A DNA stretch of 64,000 bases from Bugulina stolonifera (taxonomy: Eukaryota; Bryozoa; Gymnolaemata; Cheilostomatida; Bugulidae): contig OW285191.1 in NCBI GenBank assembly GCA_935421135.1, forward strand, positions 9,227,700 to 9,291,699, read 5' to 3'. The translations under genes were made by a program, and so were the position numbers. Positions within the stretch are counted from its first letter, which is position 1. Each line of letters opens with the position of its first letter. The notes beneath the pieces are model-generated. The model saw nothing but the letters and a program-made list of their open reading frames with translations, ran no database searches and had not been told where the DNA came from. Shown piece after piece: positions 1 through 12,790 of this stretch.

Positions 1-2289
1 GAAGAATTAATACACAATGTAATAATGATATTTTTCATGTTAGCATAGGCATGGACATGGATATTCTGAATGATCTGGTTTGCTGAGGTGGGCCGTCCAA
101 GTATGCCTAATATTGGTATGTATTAAACTAGTAAACATTTGTCGCAGCTGGATTTGTCTCCAGTGGGGAATTTCCAACAGTATTGAAAAAGATATTGTCT
201 TGAAGGATGGTAAACCGAGGCTTGTAAATGAGTTATGTATAACCTGAGTAAGAGTGTATCTTCCATGGAATAATATGTTTGAATTATGTAAACTTTTTTC
301 AGTAAATGTTGCCCGTTAAAGCTACCCTTCCAGATATTCTCAGGCATTAGGTGTCAGGTGAATTTGCTATGTCTCAAGTTATTAAATGTACATATAACTT
401 GCTGCTTTGTAGCAGCTGGAGAGAAGGTGTTGAAGAAACTTATATGAGGGCAATACCGCATCCAGGGATCTAAAATACATTGTGCAGTAAGAAATGTGTG
501 TAGCTCTATCCTTAATAATATTAGACTATACAGTGGCTATAAGGTTCACTTTTTGTTAAGCTATTTAACGTCCTTTACGATTATATACATTTTAGGAGAT
601 ATTAAAGCATAAAGTGTACCAATACCACTAATACAAGAGTAACTGCATCCATCTTGCCGTTTCGAATATTATTTGTTTCAATTTCTTCCAAGTAATGTGC
701 TACCATTACAGGGCATAGGCCTACACACTTACATTGCTCTGCCTCCACCTACCAAAATTAAGAAAAATCATGATATTCAAGAATAATCTGTGGCACACAA
801 ATAATTTCTCTTGTTTAGTTATCTACATGTATGTCTGAATAATCTGTGTTTTTGTAGGTCTTAGGCAACTTTAGTTGACTTAATCTCCATGTGTGTCAAG
901 AAAGAATTGTAGCCAGCATCAGTGAGTATCATTGTAGTGTTTAAATTCAACTTCGTACTCTATCTCAGTACCCACTACCATTATGCGCCATGGTCTCCAT
1001 TAATGGAGCAGTATGTTCTTATTATGTTCCAAAACTGAAACTTCTAATTTGGGTTGCGTTTGCTAGTCTGTTGTATAGTACAACCATATTATAATGTTTC
1101 TATCGGTATACATGTAAATGGTATTTGCAGGAAACTTACTCTCTGTAGACTTTCTATTGTAGAATGTTTTCTTAATGAAGGGCAGCTTCAATAATTGATG
1201 AGTAAGCGGACAGTGCAGGATCTAAGCAACTATTTGTCTATTACTGAAAATAGAAGTTTATTCAGGATAAGCCACATGCACTACATATACAGATACAAAT
1301 GAGTTGAAAGGTAAGTTGGAGAAAGTACCTTGATACACTTAGAGACCAATCATATGATGCAAGCCAGCATTTAACAAGTACATTGTGTACATTATTCTGA
1401 TGTGAAAATCAGCTAATTTATTAATTAATATTATAGTTTTCCACAGCAAGTACAACAGCCCTTATTTGAGACTAAATGCGCTAATAGCATCACTTTTGGT
1501 TTGGCCAGAGTAACAAGAAATAATCTATGCTCTTCAATTTGCATTGCTTTGTAGCATATGCTTAGCATCTTGTCCTAATACTGCAATTTTACAGCAATCT
1601 AAATCTTGCACTATACAATAATTTTATACCGCTACTAACATTATACTGCTTGAAAACTGTAGGTTGTTACATGGATTTTTACCCCTTATTTACATGTACA
1701 TGTGCATGTAGATTAGCATTCATGTTGAGATGGAACCCTTAGCGCTTTCTGTACTTTCACAGGTCTAATAAGTTGATACTAATTTGTAATGTACATGTAT
1801 TACATAACAGATAGCTGAAGAGGTGAATGAACTGTAGGGGGAGCAGACAAATTCATAGGCCTAGACTTGATCCAACTGCTATAGACATAACAGCTGGAAG
1901 CACATTGTACAATGTAAGTTCAATCCCTTGCATAATTTTCAACAATCTCACAGTTTACCCAGCTATGGTAACTTTTTCACTCTTGACAGCATTTTATGAA
2001 GGTTTAAGGAGTGTCGCTAATCTCCCATAGAGATGCTATTTGGACTACTTTATGGAAAAATGTTGCTGCAGCAAAAGACAAGTGAAATGTTCTGTATTTT
2101 AGATATATGAAAAGGGAATTCGCTCTGCTCAAGAGAACCGCCACCAGTGATGAAAAAGATGCGGAGGCCATGGGTGAAAGAAATCCAAAACTATGTAATT
2201 GTACATTGACTTGGTTATCAAAGCTTTTAACTGGTATTACAAGACAGTGCCTTAAAACTGTTTTAATAAACTGTTTAATGTGGTGACCG

Positions 2290-2380
2290 GCTGCCCTTGA
2301 CACTGAGGCCGCCCTTGACACTGAGGCCGCCTTTGACACTAACGCCTTTGACACTAACGCTGCCCTTGACACTGACCGCA
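2290..2380. repeat. 18-bp minisatellite
   Basis: About five imperfect head-to-tail copies built around GCCCTTGACACTGAGGCC, with variants ending in ACTAACGC. The unit is a multiple of three, which explains the Ser/Ala/Val-rich open frame on the minus strand over it; I do not regard that frame as a gene. Confidence 0.75.
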
Positions 2381-3054
2381 GTAGGACCTACCAGACAGCT
2401 CTATGTTAATCTGTGTCTGTGACAGGACACTAAGCAGGCCAGGCCAAGTGGTTAGATGGCTATCATCCATATTAATCTATTATGTAATTGTTATGCAATA
2501 ATCACCCATTATCTTATCCGTGATATTTATATTATTATACTTACTTGTGTATTCTCGTCTCAGTACTACAGAGTATAGAAAAGGACAATTTCATTGTACA
2601 GAGGAATCATCATTATACCTAGATAGTGTTTTTCACACAATACACTATTCTACTTAAACTACTAAATACCACTGAATAGTTGATCTGGGAGCACATAGGA
2701 TAGCAGCAAACCCAGTACCTACTTAGGGTGGCTTGAACCAATAAGAAGTTATCATCTCTCTACTCTTACAAGTTAGCAGTGGCTGGCCTGTGGCGCACAG
2801 CCATTACAATAATGTTTTATTATTTCACTTTATGATAATTACATCACCCAATGATGCAATGTTTCCCAACTACAGGTTATAGGGTGCCCAACACTACAAC
2901 ATTAACTAATGCAACAGTATCACTAAAATGCACAATAATTAACATTGCCAAACAGAGTGAATTTTGCTCTTGAACGTAGGCACAATCTCATTCGCTAGCT
3001 GTTCATTGTTAGTAGGAAATAGCAGTTCATGTAGTTAGACCTTGGTGTATTAGT

Positions 3055-3450
3055 AGTTGTCCTCTCTTCACACACTGACCATCAGCAGTACAGAAAACAC
3101 CCAGCCTTGCATGTGCATTGTCTACTGGGCACTCATTAGCTATTTATTGTAATTATAAATTAGCCTTTCTCAGCCAGTTATGTTCAACTTCTACCAGCAA
3201 AACACAAATGGTGAGAGAGAGGACAACTTCTATTTATAACAATTCTCTGATGAATGAACAAAATCTAGGAGTATCAACTTGATATACATGTTGCAATTCT
3301 AACTAAATTTGTAATCTAAATAATAATTATTCTTCAGGAGCAAGGGCCTTCATTCGATAATGATCATAGAGAGAAGTTATCCTCTCACTTTCCATCTGTC
3401 TCCCACTGGTAGAAATGAAACAAAATAGATTGAGAGAGGACGACTTCCAA
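3055..3450. repeat. Short foldback repeats with AGTTGTCCTCTC ends
   Basis: AGTTGTCCTCTC near 3055 is matched in inverted orientation by GAGAGAGGACAACTTCT near 3218. A second inverted pair follows near 3372 (AGTTATCCTCTC) and 3430 (GAGAGAGGACGACTT). Similar ends recur near 5173/5286, 51411/51674 and 62123. This looks like a small MITE-like family; no target-site duplications were established. Confidence 0.45.
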
Positions 3451-6400
3451 CTGCAATCAATAGTTTTGTGCCTAGAATTGTATTTCTCCAAAATACATTC
3501 AATATTAATAAAGAATCTTCCTGAGAAAGGGTTAAGTTATGATTTCATATTTTTATGTGTAGCCTATTCACAATTCACTGTATTATAAATTATATTCTAT
3601 AAGTCTGTGTGCATCTAGTATGTACATGTAGGATGTAGCTCCCTGTCTGTATTCTTCAACCAAAACAAGAGCAGCAACATCACAGCAAAACAGGTTAAAA
3701 TGACAGCTCAAGAACTCTCTGTTTAGGTTTTAGGGCACCACTGTTCATGCTGGGTTTAATGGGCAGTGACTGAAGAGCAGTAGTGAAAATGTGGTGAAAC
3801 CATACACCACCATTAATAGATGAGAAACAGCTAAGCATGTGATACATGTACATTGTACATCTACCATGTACGTAAATGTACATGTACAATGTATATGAAA
3901 TGACACAGACTTATTCTGTCCCATCCTTACATTGCACTTGCATGTATTGAGAATATTAGGATTATGACTGTGATGTGCATGTAGACAGGTGTACAATTAT
4001 ACATGTCATATGGAAGTTAATAATATTAAATATTTTAGCTTCTCAAATTGAAGTGTATTGCAATACCTGCTTGAAAGGGCTGCAGTTGCAGTAACACATT
4101 TACCTACGTGGTACTATTAGTTAGAGTAGGCTAAGGCATGAAAGTACATGTCATTCCTTTCTCTTGCACTACATGTTGCCTTGCTTGCAAATAATTGAGA
4201 ACGAGGAAGTACTAACAGCAGTTGGTCTATCAATATTATTACATGTAGTTCAACAAAGGTGGCCAGGGCTGATTCCTGCTCCTCTTTGATATACAGTATA
4301 TCTACAATTTATTAGCCACAGGGGCCCTTGTGACATGTGTTCTGCACTTTTTCTCTCTGCCTTAGAGATCTTTGTTGTTGTTGAGACAATGAGTTGAAGA
4401 ATTTCATACCTACATGTTGGATTATAATACTCTTATACATTAAATAACAACACCTGACCTCTCAAAATGTTACATAATATACAATGTGCTGTACATGTAC
4501 ATGTATAACATGTACATGTACATCACATATTGTTCATAATAATGACATGTACTAGCAGTGTACATGCATAATATAAAACATACTGTGTACAATTATCTAA
4601 CAATCTAACAGACTACCCAAACTTATGTTCCCTGCAGAACCGAAGCAATTAGGGTAGTTAGAATAGACAGACAGAGCCGAATCTATCACACAGATCATAA
4701 CCATGTAAATGTGAGAGACATACGTACATTGTATATCGGACATAATAATTATTCTAGTGAGACCAGCAGCAGTAGGTCATACATAAACAAAAGATTGAAG
4801 GTTCTCTCAGTGTTTATTTTAGCATATTGTATAGCTTCAGGTTGTGTACTACCCATGAACGCAATTTTTAGTACATTCTTCCAGCAGACAACGACTAAAG
4901 TAAGCCTAATCTACCAAGAATACCTACATGTACATGTTGATCGATCCATTAAAACAACAGAAAAATAAAATTACAGATGTCACATACATGTAAAGAGAAT
5001 ACAACTTCAGTTCAGAATATACAAATGTACATGTGCATGTATCTTGCTAGCAGCTCTAAGAGGAACACCATGGATGCATGAACGCAATACCATACATGTA
5101 CATGTATATTATGTAAGTTACAAAAATGTGGTAGGAGATGCACTGTTTTTGTAGCAACTGTGTTTACTCAGCTGTGTAAAAGAGAGGGCAACCATTAGTG
5201 TAGATGAGACATACTGAAAACCAGCATCTAATATTATACTTGCTTTCTGTAGGAGGCTTTCAATTATTTCATGTATATATTTAGTAGTTGTCCTCCCTCC
5301 TCCACAGCTGAACAATTGCAGTATACATACACGTAGCTGCTGACACGTGCATTGTAAATGATATTCTTACTAATAGTAGTTGGAGCACTTTTGTACTTGG
5401 TCAAATATGCATGTTAAATCCACATAATTTAACACTTGGATGTTTTATTCCCTGCATAACATTTGAGAGAGGGGAGACAACCCAGAAACATTGTGAAAAA
5501 TAGCACATGCGTTAGCCCAGAAGCCTATAGCATTGACACTTGTATCATAGTACTGCTGTGTCATGATATTTAACAACATTATCAACTATGGCTTGGCTTC
5601 TGGAGTCTTGTTATGCTCCTACAGTAGAATGAACTTGGTAGAAATACTTTACTTACATGTACATTCAGAAAGATTGATTCTAGAAGCAATTCAAATTTAA
5701 ATTGGTTATGAACTCATGATCATGACTTGTGAAGAAGTCACTAATGGTTTGGGCTAGGATTGGCATTGTTTGTACACCATAGTAGCGTGAAAAAATAAAC
5801 TCTGCTATCCTTAATGCTCTTTCACAGAAGGCAACTGTTTTGTACATATTTTCGACACCTGCCTAGTAGTTCCAGCTGTAGTATAAGTCTAACATACATG
5901 TACATGTAAATAAACAGAGAAACATAATTTGTATTGAATACTTGTTTTATTACAACCTGTTTATTACAATAATTACATAGATATAATTGAATTATTATAC
6001 TTCTTTCCTTTTCCCTTCCTCTGTAATCTCTTCTTATTCTGCAAATGAAAATCAGAATTTTATTACTGCAATTTGCAGAAGAAAATCACAACTTTGTAGA
6101 GGCTATGTTGATGAATGTTGGTGCAACATTGGCAGAATGACTACTGCTTACCAGCAGAACCCTTTTACTGACACTAAATAATACTAACTAATTACATGAC
6201 TAATTCTACCAGCTTCTTATTGATTATAACTACATGGGTTGAGGATCAAACAGGTGACTGGGCCCCCAAGCTAGAGGCCAGGTACATAGCGGCCAGGTGC
6301 ATTGCCAGGTACTAGCGATATTACATGTACATATAATATGGCTGTGTGTTCACATGCATTTCAGTTTGTAAAACTGCATGAAATGTGGTTGAATACGACA

Positions 6401-6595
6401 TTAATGCAGCACAAATGCAGGCATCAGTCGCTGAAATTTTCAGATTGCTGGCCAAGACTATGAATAACAATAAAACACAATAAATGATTGCTAAGCCAGG
6501 GACTTGCACATGCATGTACCAAACATACATGTACATTTATTAAAATTTGAATTGAATACCACTGATTTAGGACCTACATTGTACAAATATATCAT

Positions 6596-7312
6596 TTATT
6601 TTAATTGTGACATACAGTACCTGTAGTTGAATCCATTAGTAGGAAAGGGAGCATAGGAGTGAAGTATCTTTCTTCTTCGTAAGCCCATCATTACTGAAAC
6701 ATAAAACAACAAAAGGTTGATCATCATTACTTATGCAGACAGTTCACCTGGCCACTAGGATTAAATGTAGAAACAGTAGAAATAAAATTATACAATAGGG
6801 CTAGTGCTACCCTCTATCATTACATTAATTAACCCATGCCAATATCTTATAATAAAACCAGGGGTTCTATCAAAATATCTATTTTTAAACTCTGCGGCAT
6901 CATGGAGCATGGTATCTCATAATTTTGTAGAAAGATACAATATTAATGACTGAACTGACATAAATACTCGATCAGAAATATGTTACACGGGACTGCTTGA
7001 TTGTTAGAGACTATTTGTACGTGTCAACAGAGATCTATATTATTGTGAATACGTGAGAAAGGCAATCATCTAAGTATGTGTATAAGCTAAGTTGCAACTG
7101 TGAGAGGTTGTTGTGCAAACAAGGTGTAGTTGACCTGCAATCTAGACTAATTTTGTGCACCCATAACTATGACAAGAATGGTAAAACAACCGGCTACCAT
7201 TTTTCTATTAAGTTCATTAGCCAAATTTTCACTTACTAACAAACAACCCTGCGAAGAGCATGATAGACATAGTTAGCTTTTCTCTAAAGTCATTAGAAGA
7301 TCTCCCATGTAT
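6596..7312 (-). CDS. Possible C-terminal exons of a transmembrane protein (alternative end A)
   Basis: Two minus-strand exon candidates: 7312-7237, after a TTTAG acceptor and before a GTAAGT donor, and 6693-6596, ending in TAA. Joined in phase 1 they encode about 57 residues: a hydrophobic run (LTMSIMLFAGLFVIMMGL) followed by RRRK, a stop-transfer pattern, and a short tail containing HSYAPF. The first exon is phase 0, so it could follow the exon at 8465-8347 in place of the ending at 7770. The tail loosely resembles the RRIHSYPS tail of gene 2. No upstream ectodomain exons were identified, so this is a tentative call. Confidence 0.3.
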
Positions 7313-7769
7313 CTAAATAGAATCAGAGTAGTCTCTCCCCCACATGCTTGTGTTACCTAGAAATACATATTATACAAAGACATGTTTACTATGATAGCAG
7401 GTTTGACTATTTGATACAATGTACAGCGTGAAAAAGTTGAGAAAATCGGATACAATTTATGCGAATTGACATTATTAGTAAGGGTGGGTAACTCTCACTG
7501 CAAACATTATCATGGAAATTTTAACCATTTTTGACTACTTTTCGTGCAGTTTAGCATGAGATAGTTACTCCACTAACAGTTTAGATATGATTATAAAGCT
7601 ATGACAGCCATGGTGCTAAATAGTGGGTTTGCAAAGAAGGTCAACTTTAACAATCAACTTAATAATCTTAATTTAATTGAGACTGTACACCCCATGACAT
7701 TGAAAAATCCACTGAAATCAATTAAAGTTAATTCGGAACTGGGAAAGAGGTCTATCTATTTTACTGCCG

Positions 7770-8868
7770 CTAATCTATTTGGTGAGCATGCGTGGGACCT
7801 ACGAGGCCTCCGCGGTGGGGTCTATGCGGGACACCTGGCTGCTCATCTCTGGGAGCTTGATGCATAGTGGGTGGGCGCAGCGTGTGTCCCTGGTTGCATG
7901 TGTCAGCCTTCTGTGGCTGGCGAACCTCTGGAATGGGGCTGTCACAACTCTAGTTTCGAACTATGTGATTAGCCCCATGTTCTATTTCCTTATTTTAATA
8001 TCACTACTATTTGAATAATGATGACATAAACTAATATAAATAAATGAAAAAAACATGACTCTGTCAGAAGTGCCATGATGTTCAATCACAACCCAAAGTA
8101 GTTTGACAGCATGCATGTTCTTTACAAATATATACTACTAGGTGTAAATTTATACACTTTGTAATACATGTTGGTTAGGGCATTGCATGGCTGAAATGCA
8201 GGTCAAGTAGGCCTATCCTGTCTGTTTACCTTAAACAATTTTAGTCATATGTGACACATTTAGCCTACTATTATAGGTTTAATCTAGTTTTGACCAACCA
8301 GGCAGGCATCCTAAGTACAATAATACCCTAGGGAATTTTTGCTTACAGCTTCATAGGATTTGCTCCCACATAAGTCTGACTCTTCCTTTGATGTTGGAAC
8401 CACACTTTCTGGTAGCTGCCAAGTGTCTGCATCTTTCTGTCTTTTCCTTGCATCAAATAAAAATCCTGAAAACAATATGGAATATAATATTATAACTACT
8501 AGTTAATGCAATAATGGTTTGAGCAGATGAAGTTTTGATCAATCATTTACATTAATATAAATAATGTTATTTAGGCCTATATCTATAATAAGCACCGGTC
8601 TGAATTGATTGTAATAAATTTACTGGGCTGCATTAATTTGGTCTTTTAGTTGGTTATAGTAAAGCACTGCAGCCTACATGGTTTTGACATGTCCAGTTGG
8701 TTCAGTTTTGGAGTTCAAATAACCTAGGAAAGCTTAAGTTTTTTCTTCATCCCTTCACCTTTTCTGCAATGGTTTTATCCTTAGCTAACCTACAGCAACA
8801 AGCAACCGGGTACAAAGAAACCCTTGTCTTCACTCACCAAAGTTTATGAAGATAAGGGTTGCAGTCTT
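7770..8868 (-). CDS. Possible membrane anchor and cytoplasmic tail exons (alternative end B)
   Basis: Three minus-strand exon candidates with compatible phases: 8868-8838 (31 nt), 8465-8347 (119 nt) and 7949-7770 (180 nt, ending in TAG). The joined peptide starts with a hydrophobic run (TATLIFINFGFLF), then the basic stretch DARKRQKD, an acidic/serine segment, and a proline/histidine-rich tail. The last exon lies on a local G+C island in otherwise AT-rich DNA, which favours coding. I do not recognise the protein. The first exon is very short and nothing upstream is convincing, so this may be the 3' end of a larger gene or a chance assembly. Confidence 0.35.
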
Positions 8869-9020
8869 CTACAAGTCGGCTAGCTACTGTAAATCCGTTT
8901 ATCCTGCTCGCCAATAGGTGCACAGCTCCTTGGCACAGTCTCCTATGGGATGCGTAGGATAGTTGTAGTTCACTACATAACAAAGCTAAATTTAAACTTC
9001 TTATTTCAGTCTCTATCCAA

Positions 9021-10452
9021 CAGAGCTGGATCTAAGTCAACAGGTCGACTCATTGTAAACTTTTGGAGGCAAGCCAAGTTGAAGTCAAGTCAGAGCTGCT
9101 TCAAGTCGGTGCACAATGCAAGTCTCAAGTCAAGTGGGAGACAACTTCAAAAAACATTGACAGGTTTTTTTACAAAACATCGCCTTTTTAATAGACATTG
9201 CCATCTATTGCATACCAGAGCTGGGTCCAAGTCATAGATTGACTTGCTAAGTCAAGTCATACGTCGACTTGACTTGGACTTGTCAACACGCTGACTTGAT
9301 TTGAATTTGACTTGCATATCAATGTGACTTGACTTGGACGCAGCAATGACTTGTAATTTTGACTTGGGCAATGTGGAGAATAAAGTAGTGCAAGTAGTAT
9401 GGTGTAAGTAGTGAATACAATGCACAATGCACAATGCAATAATTAGTCAATTAAACTACAATACGTAGACTGGAATTGCAGGACTGGCCAGTGGACACTC
9501 TGTACTGTCCCATGTTCTGTTTATATGCTATGTAACACAGTATCACCGTCACCAATACTGTATATAATACTACATGACCAGTCTCAACTGTAGTGCCAAT
9601 ATTGCTACATACATAGACTAGTTGCCATAATTAATGTCTAGCATACATGCCCATCCAACTACATTTTGGCATGGTTTTTCATGCATTGGAATGTCTACTA
9701 AAAGAAAAAAAGTGATGTTTGGAAAGATGTACAATAATCTTGAAGTTTTCTCCCACTTGACTTGCATTTCAACTTGCAAGTAGACAAGCGGCCTTGAACT
9801 TGACTTGTGACTTGCATGACAGCTGACTTGACTTAAGGTAGCACTGACTCGACATGGACTTGACTTGCCTCCAAAGTTTTAAAAAATGGCTTGACTTGTT
9901 GACTTGCAAGTCGACTGGGACACAACTCTGTTTCAAACCATGCAAAAGTTTAGCCGGGTATGCATGCCATTCAACTATGATAAAGAACCAGTCTATAGAT
10001 GATGTAATGAATGATATTGGCACTGATATCTAGACTGGTCATGTGGTATTGTACATTAGTAATGGTGATACAGTGTTTAATCGGACGTAAGCAGCACACG
10101 ATAAGGGGGTGTCAACTAGCTACCCTGTAATTCCAAACTAGTTCATATTGTAGTGCATAGTCTCAAACCCCTAACCCTGATATACTCTGAGGAAAGTGAT
10201 ATGTGGGTAGACAATTAAGACTTGTTTTTTTATGTTGGCTAAACAGTGTACACAATTTTATCCGTCACATTGACTTGGTATACCCCAATTCAAAGTCCTA
10301 AGTCACAAGTAATTCAGATTTTCAAATTAAGTCAAGTGAAGTCACATTGATGTGCAAGTCAAAGTCAAGTCACCAAGTTGGCAAGTCCAAATCAAGTCGA
10401 CTAGTGAATTAAATTCTTGTCAAGTCAAACCTATGACTTGGACCCAGCTCTG
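9021..10452. mobile_element. Nested AAGTCAAGTC-rich MITE-like element cluster
   Basis: The segment 9216-10452 is bounded by a perfect inverted repeat of 22 bp beginning CAGAGCTGGGTCCAAGTC, whose reverse complement ends at 10452. A related end, CAGAGCTGGATCTAAGTC, lies at 9021. The interior consists of degenerate AAGTC/GACTT runs in both orientations and a shared tail (GTGGGAGACAACTTC, then an A-rich stretch) repeated near 9139, inverted near 9640-9770, and again near 58860. Copies appear inserted into one another. I see no transposase and no clean target-site duplication; hAT-like ends are possible. Confidence 0.55.
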
Positions 10453-10517
10453 CTGCCTTACATGATAAAACTTAGGCCTACTACAACTTGGAAACTTTCA
10501 AAAAATTGATTTGCACG

Positions 10518-10780
10518 ATTGGGAGGGATTTTGCGACTGTTTGAAAAGGACAGTTCAAAACAGGACCTTTCGAAACTGGACAGTTCAACACCAGGCAGTT
10601 TGAAACCTCTAAACCCTAGACTTCAAATAATTTCTATTTTCAAAATTATCTTTTATTTATTTGAAATTAATTGTATGTAAGTTGTGCTCCTCTAAAAATA
10701 ACCAAAACAGTTTCGAACAGTCCGGTAGTGAAATGTCCTGTTTTATCTGTCTTTTTGAAATGCCCCTTTACCACTGTAAG
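10518..10780. mobile_element. MITE-like element with TTCGAA/CTGTCC subterminal repeats, copy 1
   Basis: The ends carry GACAGTTCAAAACAGGACC and, in inverted form, CAGTTTCGAACAGTCCGG and AATGTCCTGTTTTATC, around an AT-rich core of about 100 bp. A second copy in opposite orientation lies at 59703-59956 and shares both ends and core. It carries no real coding capacity. Confidence 0.5.
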
Positions 10781-10859
10781 GATAGGGCTTACACAGTAAA
10801 AGGCCTTATCAAATACTCAATTAATATTACCTTTAAAGTTAGTTTTCAGCATTTATGTT

Positions 10860-11640
10860 ATTAACAGGGTAAACAATTTAATAAAAAATTAAAATTTAAT
10901 CACATTTTATTATTTACTATAATTTGTTTTTATATAACTATGCTGTAATTAGGCCTATTACCAATAATAATTTAATTTAATTATTTGTTCATACGAGTAT
11001 TACATTATTAAATTTTATAATACTAATAGTACGCATAGGGACCTATACCATATGCTAGTATAAGAATTTAAGTTAGTAATATAATGTCCGCATTCATATG
11101 GAGATTATTGTGTCTGCTTACTTCTTTTCAGTTTTTAGCCATTTACGATGTTGGCAAATGAAAACAATAATAAATTCTAATTCAAAAATAAAATTGGTAG
11201 ACATTTAGGCCTAAAATATGATTGTTATAATTATACTTATTTTACACTATTTTATATTAATTTAAACAATATCAATATGAATAATTGTTAAAATCATTTA
11301 AACTATTGACTATTTATTTAATTATATTATAATGATTATTATTATTATTATATTATTATAAATTTAATTTATATTGAAATTCACGCATTGGATTGATTAT
11401 CTTAAAGTTATGTAATAATATTGCATAAATTATTCATATGTCATACCACATCATATGGCTTCTATAGCATAATTATATATGATAATGACTATGGGGAATT
11501 AAAATCACATGTAGTTTAGTAAAAGTATAGTAATAGTGTAAGTATCGAGTAGGTCTAAAATAAAAATAAAAATACTCAACAGAATAGAATATCAATATTT
11601 ATATTACTGAATATTATATATAATTATCATTATAAATGAT
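10860..11640. other. Extremely AT-rich block
   Basis: Nearly 800 bp dominated by A and T, including ATT trinucleotide runs near 11335-11360, with no credible open frame. It separates the repeat cluster from gene 1. It may be a degenerate element or a structural AT-rich region; nothing more can be read from it. Confidence 0.6.
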
Positions 11641-12269
11641 TGCAATTTGCACTAAAGAAATACTACACAGTGATAGTCAGAGTTTGAGAAGTAAGTGATT
11701 TGTGAAGCTAATGCTGAACTTCTCCCTTTTCAGCCAACAGCTGGTTCGATTCTAAAGTTCAAGCAGTAGGACAAAGAAACAAACTGAAACTGAAGCAGTC
11801 TGCATAATATGCAAGATGGAGGTTGGAAAACTCATTTCAAGAGAAGACAATTACATTATTAATAATAAATAGCCTTTAGGTCCTTTCCACTTATTTATAA
11901 TGGGCCTCATGGTTGATGCCCTAGTCAAAAGAGCATTGCTTCTAAGAAACCTGAGCTAAAACATGCTTGCTGTTGGGGGTAACATTGACAAAATTAGAAG
12001 TTACTGCATAGACTATGGTCAACATACCAAAGGTACTGCAAATGTGAATAAGAAGTAGAAGAACATCAAAACTACTTGTACAAGAAAAATATGAATTAAA
12101 TTTAGCCATATTATCATTTGAGACCAAATAATCAGTTGTCCACCCCCACTCAAAGCTGATCCAACTGGCCTGCAATCAATAGACCGTTCATTCATGACGC
12201 AATGTACTTGTAGCTATATAATAATATAACAGCCACAGTTGTCATTTTACAAAAATGTATTGACACTGT

Positions 12270-12300
12270 GGTTGTTCTAGGGTACCCCCCTAGAACAACC
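12270..12300. repeat. Perfect 13-bp inverted repeat hairpin
   Basis: GGTTGTTCTAGGG and its exact reverse complement are separated by five bases (TACCC). The hairpin lies about 490 bp upstream of the first recognisable exon of gene 1. It could be the junction of two mobile-element ends or a stem-loop site; no function can be assigned. Confidence 0.7.
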
Positions 12301-12790
12301 ATATTTTGCATCGCCTTTCAATCCTTCGATAACCTATATGGTAATTTTCCTGAGGGATGTACTGATATATTAACCTCAACGTTTGTCATGCTTTTATACT
12401 GAGTTTAACCTGATTGGTCAGTTGTAACTTCTGTATTGTTTTTAGTACTAGCCTTAATTACTTGCACATGTTTTTATTACTTGCCTCTGTCTGTGTTCTA
12501 AGTCCATTGTCATGAGTTGACTTTTGTGCTGTTGTTGAATACATAGTGGATACACCAAAAGATCAACTGCTAACACAAGTGACTGCTAACAGGTTCTTGC
12601 TAGGAGAATATGACAGCAAGATAAAAAAATGTACATCTAACTGCAATCTCTTTCTATCTTTCTTTGACAGCCCCTACTGACAGGTCATGTGCACCTCGTA
12701 GAGGAGTCATGGAAAAGCAATTAGCTGGTATCCTTGTTAAATTTTTAATGTATCTTCTCCAATTTGAGCAATTTTTTCTACTATATTCAG

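Larger units (their letters stand above)
1..6595. other. Gene-free AT-rich stretch
   Basis: I see no convincing exon here on either strand: open frames are short, low in complexity and lack splice-bounded conserved content. The stretch holds many TACATGTA-type palindromes (for example near 4490-4520 and 5095-5107), an 18-bp minisatellite near 2290, and short foldback repeats near 3055-3450. A 58-codon open stretch on the + strand near 2108-2284 has no recognisable features. It could hold UTRs or distal exons of genes outside the window. Confidence 0.5.

Noticed and set aside
7779..8018. 79-codon + strand frame over the G+C island
   Set aside because: The minus strand gives splice-bounded, phase-compatible exons over the same bases; the + strand frame has none.
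12541..12640. Possible upstream exon of gene 1 (YIVDTPKDQL...)
   Set aside because: No similarity to any exon of genes 2 or 4, and no phase-compatible acceptor/donor pair.
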